From assembly GCA_900548465.1 (NCBI GenBank), contig URKY01000032.1, positions 1 through 28,422 of the forward strand: a stretch of DNA of 28,422 bases. Direction: 5' to 3'. The translations under genes were made by a program, and so were the position numbers. The DNA comes from an uncultured Eubacterium sp. GTDB lineage: Bacteria > Bacillota > Clostridia > Lachnospirales > Lachnospiraceae. Numbering within the stretch: the first letter of the stretch is position 1; the number at the start of each line of letters is the position of its first letter. Under the pieces are notes generated by a model. The model had not been told where the DNA came from. It saw only the letters and a program-made list of their open reading frames with translations, and searched no databases. Of this stretch, positions 1-7,268 are shown piece after piece.

Positions 1-21
1 AGACGTGTGCTCTTCCGATCT
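1..21. other. Illumina adapter remnant at contig end
   Basis: The first 21 bases are identical to the 3' end of the Illumina TruSeq read-2 adapter (the part ending GCTCTTCCGATCT). They are library sequence, not genome. They interrupt the minus-strand transporter gene that follows, so the true continuation of that gene is lost here. The match is from memory of the adapter and covers all 21 bases. Confidence 0.97.
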
Positions 22-676
22 CAGGAGAAAAGAGAACTAATTCCTTGAGATTTTTTATTATCTGAAGAACAGGTTCTTTTACAAGAAACAGTGCTACGAC
101 AATGGCAACAGAGGAGTCAATGTATGGTATTATGAATTTAAGTTTTGTATTTACCAAAAAAAGCTGACATAGAAAAGCAACGGATATACCCAATGTACTT
201 ACAATATCAACCTTCCACAAATATAGCTCTGACTGTATAATCATAGAAGAATATTTTCGGCTTAAATGTTTTAACGCAAAATACATAAGAATGCAGCCAC
301 CACAAAGTGATGCCTCATAAATCAATACATTTAATGCATTAACAGTATGTCCTCCATGTAAAAGTACAACAACGTTAGAGGCAATCATATTAATAACTAC
401 AACCAAAAGTACAACATATTTAATTAGCACTAAAAGTGATTCTATTTGTGAACAGCCATAGGGCTTGTCTTCTGAAACAGGTTTGTAGAGAAATGGAACC
501 AATACAAACATTGGAAGTAAGAGAAGCAAGTCAAATAAATCGAATATTCCGTCTGTCATAACGGTTTTTGAACCTAACAGAAATGAGGCTATAATCTCTA
601 ATAATGTAAAGGCAACTGTGCCTCCTAAGGAAAGTTTTAAGATTTTATTTTCTATTTTATATTTTTTGTCTTTCAT
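22..676 (-). CDS. Cation diffusion facilitator (CDF) family transporter, 3' end missing
   Basis: Reading from ATG at 676 gives about 218 residues before the adapter. The chain starts MKDKKYKIENKILKLSLGG and holds several hydrophobic segments. Family marks are the TM2 metal-site motif DGIFD (DxxxD), then KPYGCSQIE, which corresponds to the PYG..R.E loop of CDF metal exporters, and a TM5 stretch ELYLWKVDIVSTLG. CDF proteins are usually near 300 residues with a cytoplasmic C-terminal domain; that part is lost. At the TM5 site the usual [H/D]xxxD appears to read LWKVD, with Leu at the first ligand position, so metal choice or activity may be unusual. It is divergent from the MerR-type gene at 861, a common arrangement for a regulator and its target, but nothing in the sequence proves control. 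An AAAGGA stands about 15 bases upstream of the ATG, rather far. Confidence 0.8.
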
Positions 677-749
677 AATGAATAAAAGTAATCCTTTCTA
701 AAGAACAATAATTTTTTCTGCCTTTTTTATCCTAAAATATAATAAAGTC

Positions 750-758
750 TGGTATAAT
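750..758 (+). promoter_or_regulatory. Extended -10 promoter element upstream of the MerR-type gene
   Basis: TGGTATAAT is a perfect extended -10 (TGnTATAAT) about 100 bases before the MerR start. No good -35 is visible 16-19 bases upstream. A second TATAAT lies at 820-825, closer to the gene, and could be an alternative start site. Confidence 0.45.
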
Positions 759-860
759 ACTAATGTCAATAGAATATATACAAGATAAATATAGTAAAAT
801 AACAAACATTATTAGTGTATATAATAATAAAACATTAGCATAATACAAGGAAGAACGAAT

Positions 861-1676
861 ATGAAAAGAAAAAAAGTATTTAACATAGGTGAATTATCAA
901 GATTATTTAATGTAAGTACGGATTCTATAAGGTACTACGAAAAAATAGGAATATTGAATCCTGTGCGTAATGAGGAGAATAATTATAGAGTGTATACATT
1001 GTCAGATATACGTCAGCTTACAATGATAAGGGAACTGCTGGGACTTGATTTTTCCACGGAACAGATTAAAAAATTTGATAAAAATCAGAATGTGGAAACA
1101 ACTAAAACATTGCTTACTGAAGAGTTAAATATTGTTAACCAAAACATAGTTGAACTTTTTGAAAAAAGAATAAGTATTGAAGCCAGAATAAAATCTTTAG
1201 AAGAAAACATGAATTATACCGATTTGGAAAATATCAGACTTAAACATTTTGAGGAAAGACATTGTGTAATGATAAGTGAATCAAATTTAGATGACGAGGA
1301 TGTTGATTATTACCTTGTTAAATATATGCAGTCCCACAAAAATAAGGTAGACACTATTGGCGCCTGCGACTGTTATGTACTGGATACTGAACATATAAAT
1401 GATGAGGATAACTCTTACATGACAAAGGGTGTGTTTTTCTATTCCGACACACTTCTTTATAATAGCAATTACTCTCTTCCTGCAGGAAAATATCTGTCAT
1501 TGTTTTATAAAGGCTCATCCACAAGAACAAAACAGGGAGTGGATAAGCTGATAGCTTACGCAAAAGAACACCATTTAAAAATAGTCGGGGATCCCATAGA
1601 ATTTTGCCATATTGATGACTATGAAACATCAGTGGAAGAGGAGTGCCTGACAGAAATTCAACTCCCTGTAAAGTAA
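861..1676 (+). CDS. MerR-family regulator with GyrI-like effector domain (BmrR-like)
   Basis: This 271-residue protein is built like multidrug-sensing MerR activators such as BmrR. Residues 7-75 form the winged helix (FNIGELSRLFNVSTDSIRYY, then a wing with NNYRVY). A coiled-coil linker runs to about residue 125. The C-terminal half ends in a GyrI-like small-molecule-binding domain (LPAGKYLSLFYKG..., with an acidic end EEECLTEIQLPV). Such proteins bend and realign a promoter with a long spacer when they bind a hydrophobic or cationic ligand. The divergent CDF transporter is the natural candidate target; this is inference. The start ATG at 861 has only a weak AAGGAAG 8-14 bases upstream. The gene ends 31 bases before the end of the convergent methyltransferase gene. 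Confidence 0.88.
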   Translation: MKRKKVFNIGELSRLFNVSTDSIRYYEKIGILNPVRNEENNYRVYTLSDIRQLTMIRELLGLDFSTEQIKKFDKNQNVETTKTLLTEELNIVNQNIVELFEKRISIEARIKSLEENMNYTDLENIRLKHFEERHCVMISESNLDDEDVDYYLVKYMQSHKNKVDTIGACDCYVLDTEHINDEDNSYMTKGVFFYSDTLLYNSNYSLPAGKYLSLFYKGSSTRTKQGVDKLIAYAKEHHLKIVGDPIEFCHIDDYETSVEEECLTEIQLPVK

Positions 1677-1707
1677 TATATTTATATAGTGGAAAAATTG
1701 GTTGGCA

Positions 1708-2403
1708 TTACTTTTTCTGAAGTAAAAAAAGGCGGTTCATGCCTTCCTGCCATGGATATGGAAATTCCAGATAACGCAAAATATTATAAGACTTTTCAAA
1801 ACTTTGTTTCCAGGATGCAGTATCAAGTTCACGGTATCTTAAAACACCATCTTCTTCGAAAAGATTGTCTTTAATCTGAGTCATATTCCATTCTTCCATA
1901 TCAGCCTTATCGTAATATGGATTTAATTTTACAAACATAAGTCCCTTTGGAGACAAAAGTTCTGTAAGACGGTTGAAAGTTTTTACAGCAACATCTTTAG
2001 GCATAACGTCTAACACATTTGAAAGAATTATTCCGTCAAAAGAACCTTCCTCATAACCGTCAAAATAGGATATGTCCCCTATATCAAAGTTCAGACCTTT
2101 ATAATTGTTGACAGTAGTCATTTTACGGGCAAATTCAATGCCGGCAGATGATAAGTCAACACCTAAACCAAAGTCCATATTTCCAAATTCGTAACATTGG
2201 AAAATAATATCTCCGGTGCCACAACCAAAGTCTAAAATATTTTTGCACTTGCTGGCAAAAATATCCAGACATATATCAAACATAGGCTCCACGGAAAGTG
2301 ATTTTCCCTTTAAATCAACTATTTTACACTTCGAATAAGTTTCGTTCCACATATTAACGGCACGATTATAATCTTGTCTTATTATTTCATCTTCTTTATT
2401 CAT
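1708..2403 (-). CDS. Class I SAM-dependent methyltransferase
   Basis: The 231-residue protein has the Rossmann-type AdoMet-binding motif I at residues 56-65 (ILDFGCGTGD), followed by a plausible motif II acid (LGVDLS) and a motif IV/post-IV stretch GSFDGIILSNVLDVMP. The C-terminal part (LLSPKGLMFVKLNPYYDKADMEEW) is typical of Methyltransf_11/25-like enzymes that act on small molecules. The substrate cannot be told from sequence. The start is supported by AGAGG 7-11 bases upstream on the minus strand. It is convergent with the MerR-type gene and shares the 31-base gap with it; no strong hairpin was found in that gap. Confidence 0.85.
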   Translation of the reverse strand: MNKEDEIIRQDYNRAVNMWNETYSKCKIVDLKGKSLSVEPMFDICLDIFASKCKNILDFGCGTGDIIFQCYEFGNMDFGLGVDLSSAGIEFARKMTTVNNYKGLNFDIGDISYFDGYEEGSFDGIILSNVLDVMPKDVAVKTFNRLTELLSPKGLMFVKLNPYYDKADMEEWNMTQIKDNLFEEDGVLRYRELDTASWKQSFEKSYNILRYLEFPYPWQEGMNRLFLLQKK

Positions 2404-2485
2404 TTATATAGACCTCTTTTCTTTTTATATTTCTCAGTACTAAATAATTATAATAAATAATTTAATTTTGGGGAAGTAGGAAATA

Positions 2486-2890
2486 TTAAAAGAATGATTT
2501 AAGCATTCCAGCAAAATCTTCTATATAATATCCTGAATTATCTTTTTTCCAAAATGCACAGTAGGTTTTTCTAACGGACTCATTATTTCTGGTAAGGGGG
2601 ATGCGGCATACAGCAGTGTCAAACCAGATTTGTTCCTCAATAACGTCTACAGGCATATATCCCTGCCCGGTTATAATTTTTAGCCTTGCTTCCTGTATAT
2701 TATCAGCAAATAAAAATTCACCCTTTAAGCAAACAATTGTTTCGTAATATTCCTGTTCTTCTTTTTGACCTGCCTTATTAATAACAAGAATGCAGGGAAT
2801 ATTTTTTAAATCCTTAACATCAAGATTTTGTAATTTGCTGAGAGGATTTTTAGATGATAATTCAATGTATGCGTTGTAATGAAAAGCGTG
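2486..2890 (-). pseudogene. LysR-type regulator, C-terminal fragment
   Basis: The minus strand is open from a TAA at 2891-2893 down to the stop at 2486-2488, without a start codon near the upstream end. It encodes about 130 residues that read like the effector-binding half of a LysR regulator: YNAYIELSSKNPL, then LKNIPCILVINK, ARLKIITGQGYMPVD, IWFDTAVCRIPLTR and finally KKDNSGYYIEDFAGMLKSFF. The N-terminal HTH and first half of the effector domain are missing. The break point coincides with the break point of the SDR fragment on the other strand. The family call rests on the typical 'G.GY.P..V' and C-terminal 'I..F..ML' pattern and is moderate. Confidence 0.7.
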
Positions 2891-3183
2891 TTATGGCACG
2901 GTCAGTAGAATGGGGAAGACGTGGTGCATGACTGAATGATATAGCACCGGGAATTATCGTGACCCCACTTGCTATTGATGAGTTCAATGGACCATGAGGA
3001 GATTTTTATAAAAATATGTTTGCAAAATGTCCTGCAGGAAGACCGAAAACAGCGGATGAAGTGGCAAATGTTGCAGAACTTTTGATGAGTGATAAAGGCG
3101 CATCTATCACAGGTTCTACATTTTTAATTGCTGGTGGTGCAACATCATCTTACTATTACGGTCCGTTAAAGCTGGAAAAATAA
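2872..3183 (+). pseudogene. Short-chain dehydrogenase (SDR), C-terminal fragment with two stops
   Basis: From about 2872 the plus strand encodes RCNEKRVMARSVEWGRRGA, which matches the stretch just after the catalytic YxxxK of SDR enzymes, then LNDIAPGIIVTPLA, the conserved cofactor-side loop, and later RPKTADEVANVAELLMSD and ITGSTFLIAGG, the normal SDR C-terminus. Two in-frame TGA codons (2929-2931 and 2995-2997) sit where close relatives have Arg; each can arise from CGA by one C-to-T change. The N-terminal NAD(P)-binding half and the catalytic Tyr are absent. It cannot make a working enzyme. Confidence 0.85.
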
Positions 3184-3256
3184 AATCGATGAGTGGATTG
3201 CTGAAATAAAACGTAGTTTGTAAAAATTTTTTATTTTAATAAGACCTTTATTGCTG

Positions 3257-3262
3257 TATACT
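3257..3262 (+). promoter_or_regulatory. -10 box before the HEPN-like gene
   Basis: TATACT lies 25 bases before the start codon. The -35 region (around 3233-3239) is only T/A-rich. The short leader holds the ATAGGAG ribosome binding site. Confidence 0.3.
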
Positions 3263-3286
3263 TAATAAATATAGGAGTGGTACGGC

Positions 3287-3784
3287 ATGGATAATATAGA
3301 AATTTTATTTTTTGAAGAATACAAAAAACTAGATAACTTATGTAAGGATTTATTTAAAAGCGATAGAGGTGTTTCACAATACATAGAGGAAATGGAATGC
3401 ACACCATTGTCGAAGAGCAGACTGGTTGGGTTATGGCAGGATGATTATAAAATGCTTAAACATGTAAGATGGATACGTAATAATATAGCTCATAATAATG
3501 ACTATTCAGGGTGCAACAAAAGTGATGTAAAAAGTGTACAGAATTTTTATCAAAAGATAATTAATCAAAAGGATCCATTTTCGGTAATTGCTCAAAATAG
3601 CAGAGAATTACAGAGACGTAATAACAAAAATTATAATACGAGAAGAACTGACGAAACAGCTGTATATAGAGAAAATAACAGTAACGCCGACAATGAGTTG
3701 AAAAGTATTATTATAAAAATTTTCGCAATTATCTGGGTGATATGTGTTTTGATACTTTTTATTTTGGTGGCAAATAATATTTAA
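3287..3784 (+). CDS. HEPN-like domain protein with C-terminal membrane anchor
   Basis: The product has 165 residues. Residues 1-95 are alpha-helical in character and carry HVRWIRNNIAH (59-69), which contains R64-N-N-I-A-H69, a fit to the RxxxxH signature of HEPN domains. I recall small Clostridial proteins of this type (DUF6548-like), with unknown function. Residues 100-138 are a polar, Asn/Arg-rich linker. Residues 141-161 form one hydrophobic helix (IIIKIFAIIWVICVLILFIL) with almost no residues after it, so the protein is probably tail-anchored with the HEPN part in the cytoplasm. The ribosome site is ATAGGAG, 12 bases before ATG. It stands alone, with no paired nucleotidyltransferase gene next to it, so a MNT/HEPN toxin pair is not supported. 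HEPN identity is inferred from one motif. Confidence 0.6.
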   Translation: MDNIEILFFEEYKKLDNLCKDLFKSDRGVSQYIEEMECTPLSKSRLVGLWQDDYKMLKHVRWIRNNIAHNNDYSGCNKSDVKSVQNFYQKIINQKDPFSVIAQNSRELQRRNNKNYNTRRTDETAVYRENNSNADNELKSIIIKIFAIIWVICVLILFILVANNI

Positions 3785-3919
3785 CCATGTAAAGTTAAGA
3801 GGAATAGTTGGCAGTGTGTTGATAGGTGTTATATGGAATTTAGATATATGAATTTGTAATTGTGAGTTGTAGCGTTTGATTATTTTAGATGTAATAAGAA
3901 CTATATATTATATAAATCC

Positions 3920-3950
3920 AATATACATCAAAGTGAAAATTTGATATATT
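3920..3950. promoter_or_regulatory. Imperfect inverted repeat upstream of the LytTR two-component genes
   Basis: AATATACATCAAA (3920-3932) faces TTTGATATATT (3940-3950) across a 7-base spacer, with a 2-base bulge. It is about 35 bases before the response regulator start and near AT-rich -10-like stretches, so it may be an operator or part of the promoter. LytTR regulators usually bind direct repeats, which I could not identify here with confidence. Confidence 0.3.
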
Positions 3951-3982
3951 AATAAAAAGTATCACAGGTAAGGGGGATTACA

Positions 3983-4708
3983 ATGAAAATTAATATTGCA
4001 GTATGTGATGATGATCGAAATTTTTTAGATGTGATTCAAAAAGAATTATATAAAATAGCAGAAAAAATGAATATTGATATTGAAATTTATTCATATACAG
4101 ATGGAAATAATGTTGTACATTTAATTAGTGACAATAAAGAAGACTTTGATATTTTATTTTTAGACATTGATATGCCCAATACTTCGGGTATGGAGGTTGC
4201 AAAAAAAATTCGAGATAATGAAGCTGAAATCATGCTGGTTTTTGTTTCCGCACATGAGCAGTATGTATTTGAGTCTATAGAATATAGTCCGTTTCGTTAT
4301 ATTAGAAAGAGTAGAATTGATAGAGAACTTTTTTTAGCCATGAAAGCAGCATATGCATGCCTTGAAAAAACGAGAGAAAATTATATTTTTGTAAAAACAG
4401 AGGAGTCTGAAGTGAGAATAAAATATTCGGATATTATGTATTTTGAAACCGTATCAAGAAAGATTGGAATTTTTTTGAGCAATGGAGAAGTACTAGTTGT
4501 GAGAAAAACAATTAAAGAATTGTTTAAAGAGTTAAGCAATGAAAGTTTTGTAAGGATACATAGTGGATGTGTTGCAAACTTAAAATATATCGAAAGATTT
4601 TCTAACAGTAATATTACATTAGATAATGGAAAAATATTGCCGGTAAGTAGGGGAAGGGGTAAAAATATAAAGATTGCATTAATGAATTATTGGGGAGATA
4701 AAGTATGA
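3983..4708 (+). CDS. LytTR-family response regulator (AgrA/ComE-like)
   Basis: The 241-residue protein has a receiver domain (residues 1-125) with the acidic pocket CDDD (8-11) and phospho-acceptor D61 in LFLDIDMPN. The C-terminal part, about 140-235, is a LytTR DNA-binding domain: VRIKYSDIMYFETVSRKI, then the FVRIHSGCVANLKYI stretch and LPVSRG. This architecture is used by AgrA, ComE and similar regulators of peptide-sensing circuits. The ribosome site is AAGGGGGA about 10 bases before ATG. The stop overlaps the kinase start by 4 bases (ATGA), which means coupled translation. Likely targets are the secreted-protein genes at 6222 and 6596, by position only. Confidence 0.93.
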   Translation: MKINIAVCDDDRNFLDVIQKELYKIAEKMNIDIEIYSYTDGNNVVHLISDNKEDFDILFLDIDMPNTSGMEVAKKIRDNEAEIMLVFVSAHEQYVFESIEYSPFRYIRKSRIDRELFLAMKAAYACLEKTRENYIFVKTEESEVRIKYSDIMYFETVSRKIGIFLSNGEVLVVRKTIKELFKELSNESFVRIHSGCVANLKYIERFSNSNITLDNGKILPVSRGRGKNIKIALMNYWGDKV

Positions 4709-6015
4709 CGGTATTTACTGTAATTATGAAATGTTTAGCAATGTTTATTGAAATTTTTATGTGTTGTATTTTTTGTAACACATTTTTAGCAAAGGAAGGA
4801 TTAAAAGTTGATAAAATAGTGTTATGCGTATGGTCAATTGTTGGAACGCTGTTTGTAACTGTTACAGATGCAATACAAATATTTCCGTATGTAAATTCAA
4901 TTTTGATATTTTTAATATTAGTACTTATACAATTATTAAATTATAGGGCACGAATTGGATTGTCAATTTTATTTACATTAATATATTCAGTAATTTTGAA
5001 GGCTGTAGATTTTACTATTGCATATTTTTCCGCATTTGTCGTAGGCTTTGATGTAAGATATTTGCTTGAAAATAAAGGGGTAGGGCAAACTGTATGGCTA
5101 TTTTTGTCAAGAGCAATATTAGTATTGATAGTATTGACTATTAATAAAATATTTGAAAAAAACACGAAATTTATAAAAAAATATGTTATAATTATGTGCA
5201 TTTACTCAATATTTATTTTAATTTCAATATTTGTGATGGTAGAACTTAATATTGAAAAAGGAAATGCAGAGACAGAATTATTTCTTACAATTTTTTTTGT
5301 CGCTATTATTGTAATAGAACTGATAATGTTTTACTTTGTTATAAAGACCGGGGAAGTATATGAACAAAAGCAGCAGGTCAAATTGATTAAACTAAAAAAT
5401 GCTATGCTTCAAAAATCGTTAGATGAAACAGAGCAAACATTTAGATTATGGCGCAACAGTGTACATGATTATAAGAACAACATTATTGTGTTGAGACAAC
5501 TTTGCGAAGATGGAAATATCGATGAAATAACTAAATATTTGACTCGTGAAAGTGAATTGATTAATAAAAAGATGTTTTATATACATACAGGAAATTCAAG
5601 TGTTGATGCCATTGTAAATATAAAACAAAATATTGCAGAGAAAAAAGGAATTGTTTTTATGATTAACGCATCCATTCCGCAAAAGTGTTACATTCGTGAA
5701 ATGGATATAGCAGGAATATTAGGAAATCTCATAGATAATGCGATTGAGGCATGCGAAGGTGAGAGTGAACCATATATAGACATAACAATCCGTCAGGAAA
5801 AGTCATTTGTTATAATTAAGATTGTTAATAAATTTAGTAGGAAAATTTCAAAGAAATTGGAAACAACAAAGCATAAAAAGATATTTCATGGGGTTGGAAT
5901 AGGAAGTGTAAAAAGTATTGTGGAAAGTTATGAAGGTGAGTTTACCATTGAAAAAAATGGTAATGAGGTTATTGCTAAAATATTGATTCCAAATTATAAA
6001 AAAGAATATCAGTGA
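4705..6015 (+). CDS. AgrC-like sensor histidine kinase (GHKL group)
   Basis: The 436-residue protein begins with about 215 residues of hydrophobic sequence, enough for six or seven membrane helices, followed by a short coiled coil (220-248). The histidine box is NSVHDYKNN with H254; the ATP-binding domain shows the N box GNLIDNAIEAC (340-350) and the G box HGVGIG (395-400). This is the layout of AgrC-type kinases that sense peptides through a polytopic membrane domain. No AgrB processing protease and no AgrD-like precursor were seen nearby, so the signal is unknown. The gene starts inside the end of the response regulator gene and ends just before a terminator. Confidence 0.92.
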   Translation: MTVFTVIMKCLAMFIEIFMCCIFCNTFLAKEGLKVDKIVLCVWSIVGTLFVTVTDAIQIFPYVNSILIFLILVLIQLLNYRARIGLSILFTLIYSVILKAVDFTIAYFSAFVVGFDVRYLLENKGVGQTVWLFLSRAILVLIVLTINKIFEKNTKFIKKYVIIMCIYSIFILISIFVMVELNIEKGNAETELFLTIFFVAIIVIELIMFYFVIKTGEVYEQKQQVKLIKLKNAMLQKSLDETEQTFRLWRNSVHDYKNNIIVLRQLCEDGNIDEITKYLTRESELINKKMFYIHTGNSSVDAIVNIKQNIAEKKGIVFMINASIPQKCYIREMDIAGILGNLIDNAIEACEGESEPYIDITIRQEKSFVIIKIVNKFSRKISKKLETTKHKKIFHGVGIGSVKSIVESYEGEFTIEKNGNEVIAKILIPNYKKEYQ

Positions 6016-6020
6016 AAATG

Positions 6021-6047
6021 ATGTCGATGTAATATCGGCATTTTTTT
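6021..6047 (+). terminator. Rho-independent terminator after the kinase gene
   Basis: ATGTCGAT (6021-6028) pairs with ATCGGCAT (6034-6041), an 8-bp stem with one G-U pair and a 5-base loop, directly followed by seven T. It starts 6 bases after the kinase stop, so the two-component operon ends here and the next gene should have its own promoter. Confidence 0.85.
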
Positions 6048-6221
6048 ATTAAAAACTGCAAAATAAACACAAAAACATACAGAATAAGCAAACTTTTTTT
6101 GTGAACTAGATATTTGGGTTATTATGTCTAAGTGCAATGAATAAAAAGTGCGTGCGTAAAAAATCTTAGCACAATAACGAAATTAATTTCAATAAAAATT
6201 TTATATGCAAAGGAGATTAAA

Positions 6222-6587
6222 ATGAGAAAAAAAACCTTTATTAAGAGTTTGCTTGTTATTGCAGGAGTTGGAATTTTGACAGCAGGGATGTATTTTGGCG
6301 ATATTACGTCTAAAGCACAAGTAGCAGTTAAAAATGAAAACAATCACATAGAAACGGAGGATGTAGATGAAATTATTCCGAATGAAACGATAGAAGCAGA
6401 CAATACGGATAATTTGTATGTTGAATTAAATAATAAGTTGATAGAGGCAATGGATGATTATAGTAAAGGAAAAATTGATGAGGAAGAATATTTGGATATT
6501 TGTAAGTCTGTAAATAAACAAATTGACTCAAAAAGTGAATATAAGGAACTTAAGAAAAGTGAATCGGAATTCAAAAGTGAAAAATAG
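6222..6587 (+). CDS. Small secreted or anchored acidic protein, SHOCT-like C-terminus
   Basis: The 121-residue product starts MRKKTFIKSLLVIAGVGILTAG, a signal peptide or signal anchor. Residues 38-65 are very acidic (NHIETEDVDEIIPNETIEAD). Residues 70-106 (LNNKLIEAMDDYSKGKIDEEEY) resemble a SHOCT motif, a short helical pair with Gly-x-Ile-[TD]-x-E-E-[FY] found at the ends of many membrane or surface proteins. The ribosome site is AAAGGAG 8 bases upstream. Only 8 bases separate it from the next secreted protein gene, so the two are co-transcribed. Function is unknown; position after a LytTR/AgrC-like pair suggests that it belongs to that regulon or acts as a signal-related factor. Confidence 0.72.
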   Translation: MRKKTFIKSLLVIAGVGILTAGMYFGDITSKAQVAVKNENNHIETEDVDEIIPNETIEADNTDNLYVELNNKLIEAMDDYSKGKIDEEEYLDICKSVNKQIDSKSEYKELKKSESEFKSEK

Positions 6588-6595
6588 GGGGAAGT

Positions 6596-7195
6596 ATGAA
6601 GAATAAGATTATTATGCCGTTAATGGCTCTTTTTATGACAATTGCTGGAAGTTGTATTTGGGGAGAAATGAATGTTTATGCCTATTCGGGAACGTCATTG
6701 ACAAGTCAGGAGATTTCGTTGTATTCGGCACATCCTAAATATGCAGTAAAGGTAAAAAGTTGTGCAGATAAAGCAACACGTGCATCGCAAAATTTATATA
6801 AGGAATATACTTTATGGCAAGGAAATGGGGATGCGCATAGACATGCATATTGGTCAGCATTGATGACAAGGGAAACGACCGAAAATTTTGCTTGGAAAGC
6901 AGGGCTTGCACATGAAGGCTTAGAACCAGGGTATAAATTTGAAAAACAGGACGACGACACGAAAATGGATATTCAAAATAATTATTCCGGAAGAATGCTG
7001 GGACAAAAATATCCATCAAAATCAGATGATTATATGTCTGTTTTTATAAAGAATATTTGTAGTTCTGGAGGACTAAAAAGAATAAGAATATACACAGACA
7101 AAAAAAGTAAAAATGATAAGACTATTTCTGGAACAATGACACAATATGTCGGATATTATGTAAAAACTACTGATGGAGGGTTGAAAAAGAAATAA
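6596..7195 (+). CDS. Secreted protein with DUF6973-like domain
   Basis: The 199-residue protein has a signal peptide (residues 1-29, cleavage likely after VYA). The core carries GNGDAHRHAYWSALM (77-90), then KAGLAHEG (101-108) and KMDIQNNYSGRMLG (123-136). These three blocks (D-A-x-R-H-A-x-W, A-H-E, M-D-x-x-N-N-x-x-G) are what I recall of the DUF6973 family of secreted or toxin-associated domains. The invariant His/Asp/Asn residues look like a metal or catalytic centre, but no activity is established. It follows the SHOCT-like gene by 8 bases and has a GGGGGA ribosome site. A Cys at 20 is not in a good lipobox, so lipidation is doubtful. Alternative: an effector released under the control of the upstream two-component system. 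Confidence 0.65.
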   Translation: MKNKIIMPLMALFMTIAGSCIWGEMNVYAYSGTSLTSQEISLYSAHPKYAVKVKSCADKATRASQNLYKEYTLWQGNGDAHRHAYWSALMTRETTENFAWKAGLAHEGLEPGYKFEKQDDDTKMDIQNNYSGRMLGQKYPSKSDDYMSVFIKNICSSGGLKRIRIYTDKKSKNDKTISGTMTQYVGYYVKTTDGGLKKK

Positions 7196-7203
7196 TTTAT
7201 ATA

Positions 7204-7251
7204 AAATATACCAAATATGATATAATATATCGTATTTGGTATATTTGGTAT
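7204..7251. promoter_or_regulatory. Long hairpin plus a repeated TATTTGGTAT half-site
   Basis: Arms 7204-7217 and 7233-7246 are perfect inverted repeats of 14 bp. Inside them, GATAT (7219-7223) pairs with ATATC (7227-7231), and the T/G pair between the two blocks is a wobble in RNA, so the transcript can form a 20-bp stem with a 3-base loop. A further direct copy of TATTTGGTAT follows at 7242-7251. There is no T-tract. It ends 18 bases before the metallophosphoesterase start, and a TATAAT sits at its centre (7221-7226). It may be an operator, an attenuator or an mRNA end structure. Confidence 0.6.
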
Positions 7252-7268
7252 GTAAATGGAAGTATATA

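Noticed and set aside
1354..1629. 91-residue minus-strand frame
   Set aside because: Antisense to the effector domain of the MerR-type gene; no start signals and no protein-like pattern.
2929..2997. TGA recoding (Trp or Gly) in the SDR frame
   Set aside because: Both positions call for Arg, and all intact genes in the window use TGA, TAA and TAG as plain stops; the fragment also lacks its 5' half.
3784..6222. AgrD-like signal peptide or AgrB gene near the kinase
   Set aside because: No small frame with a ribosome site and a Cys-containing tail was found in the gaps, and no AgrB-like membrane protease is encoded.
7236..7268. TTG start 11 codons upstream for the metallophosphoesterase
   Set aside because: It lies in the hairpin arm and has no ribosome site; ATG 7269 has GGAAG at proper spacing.
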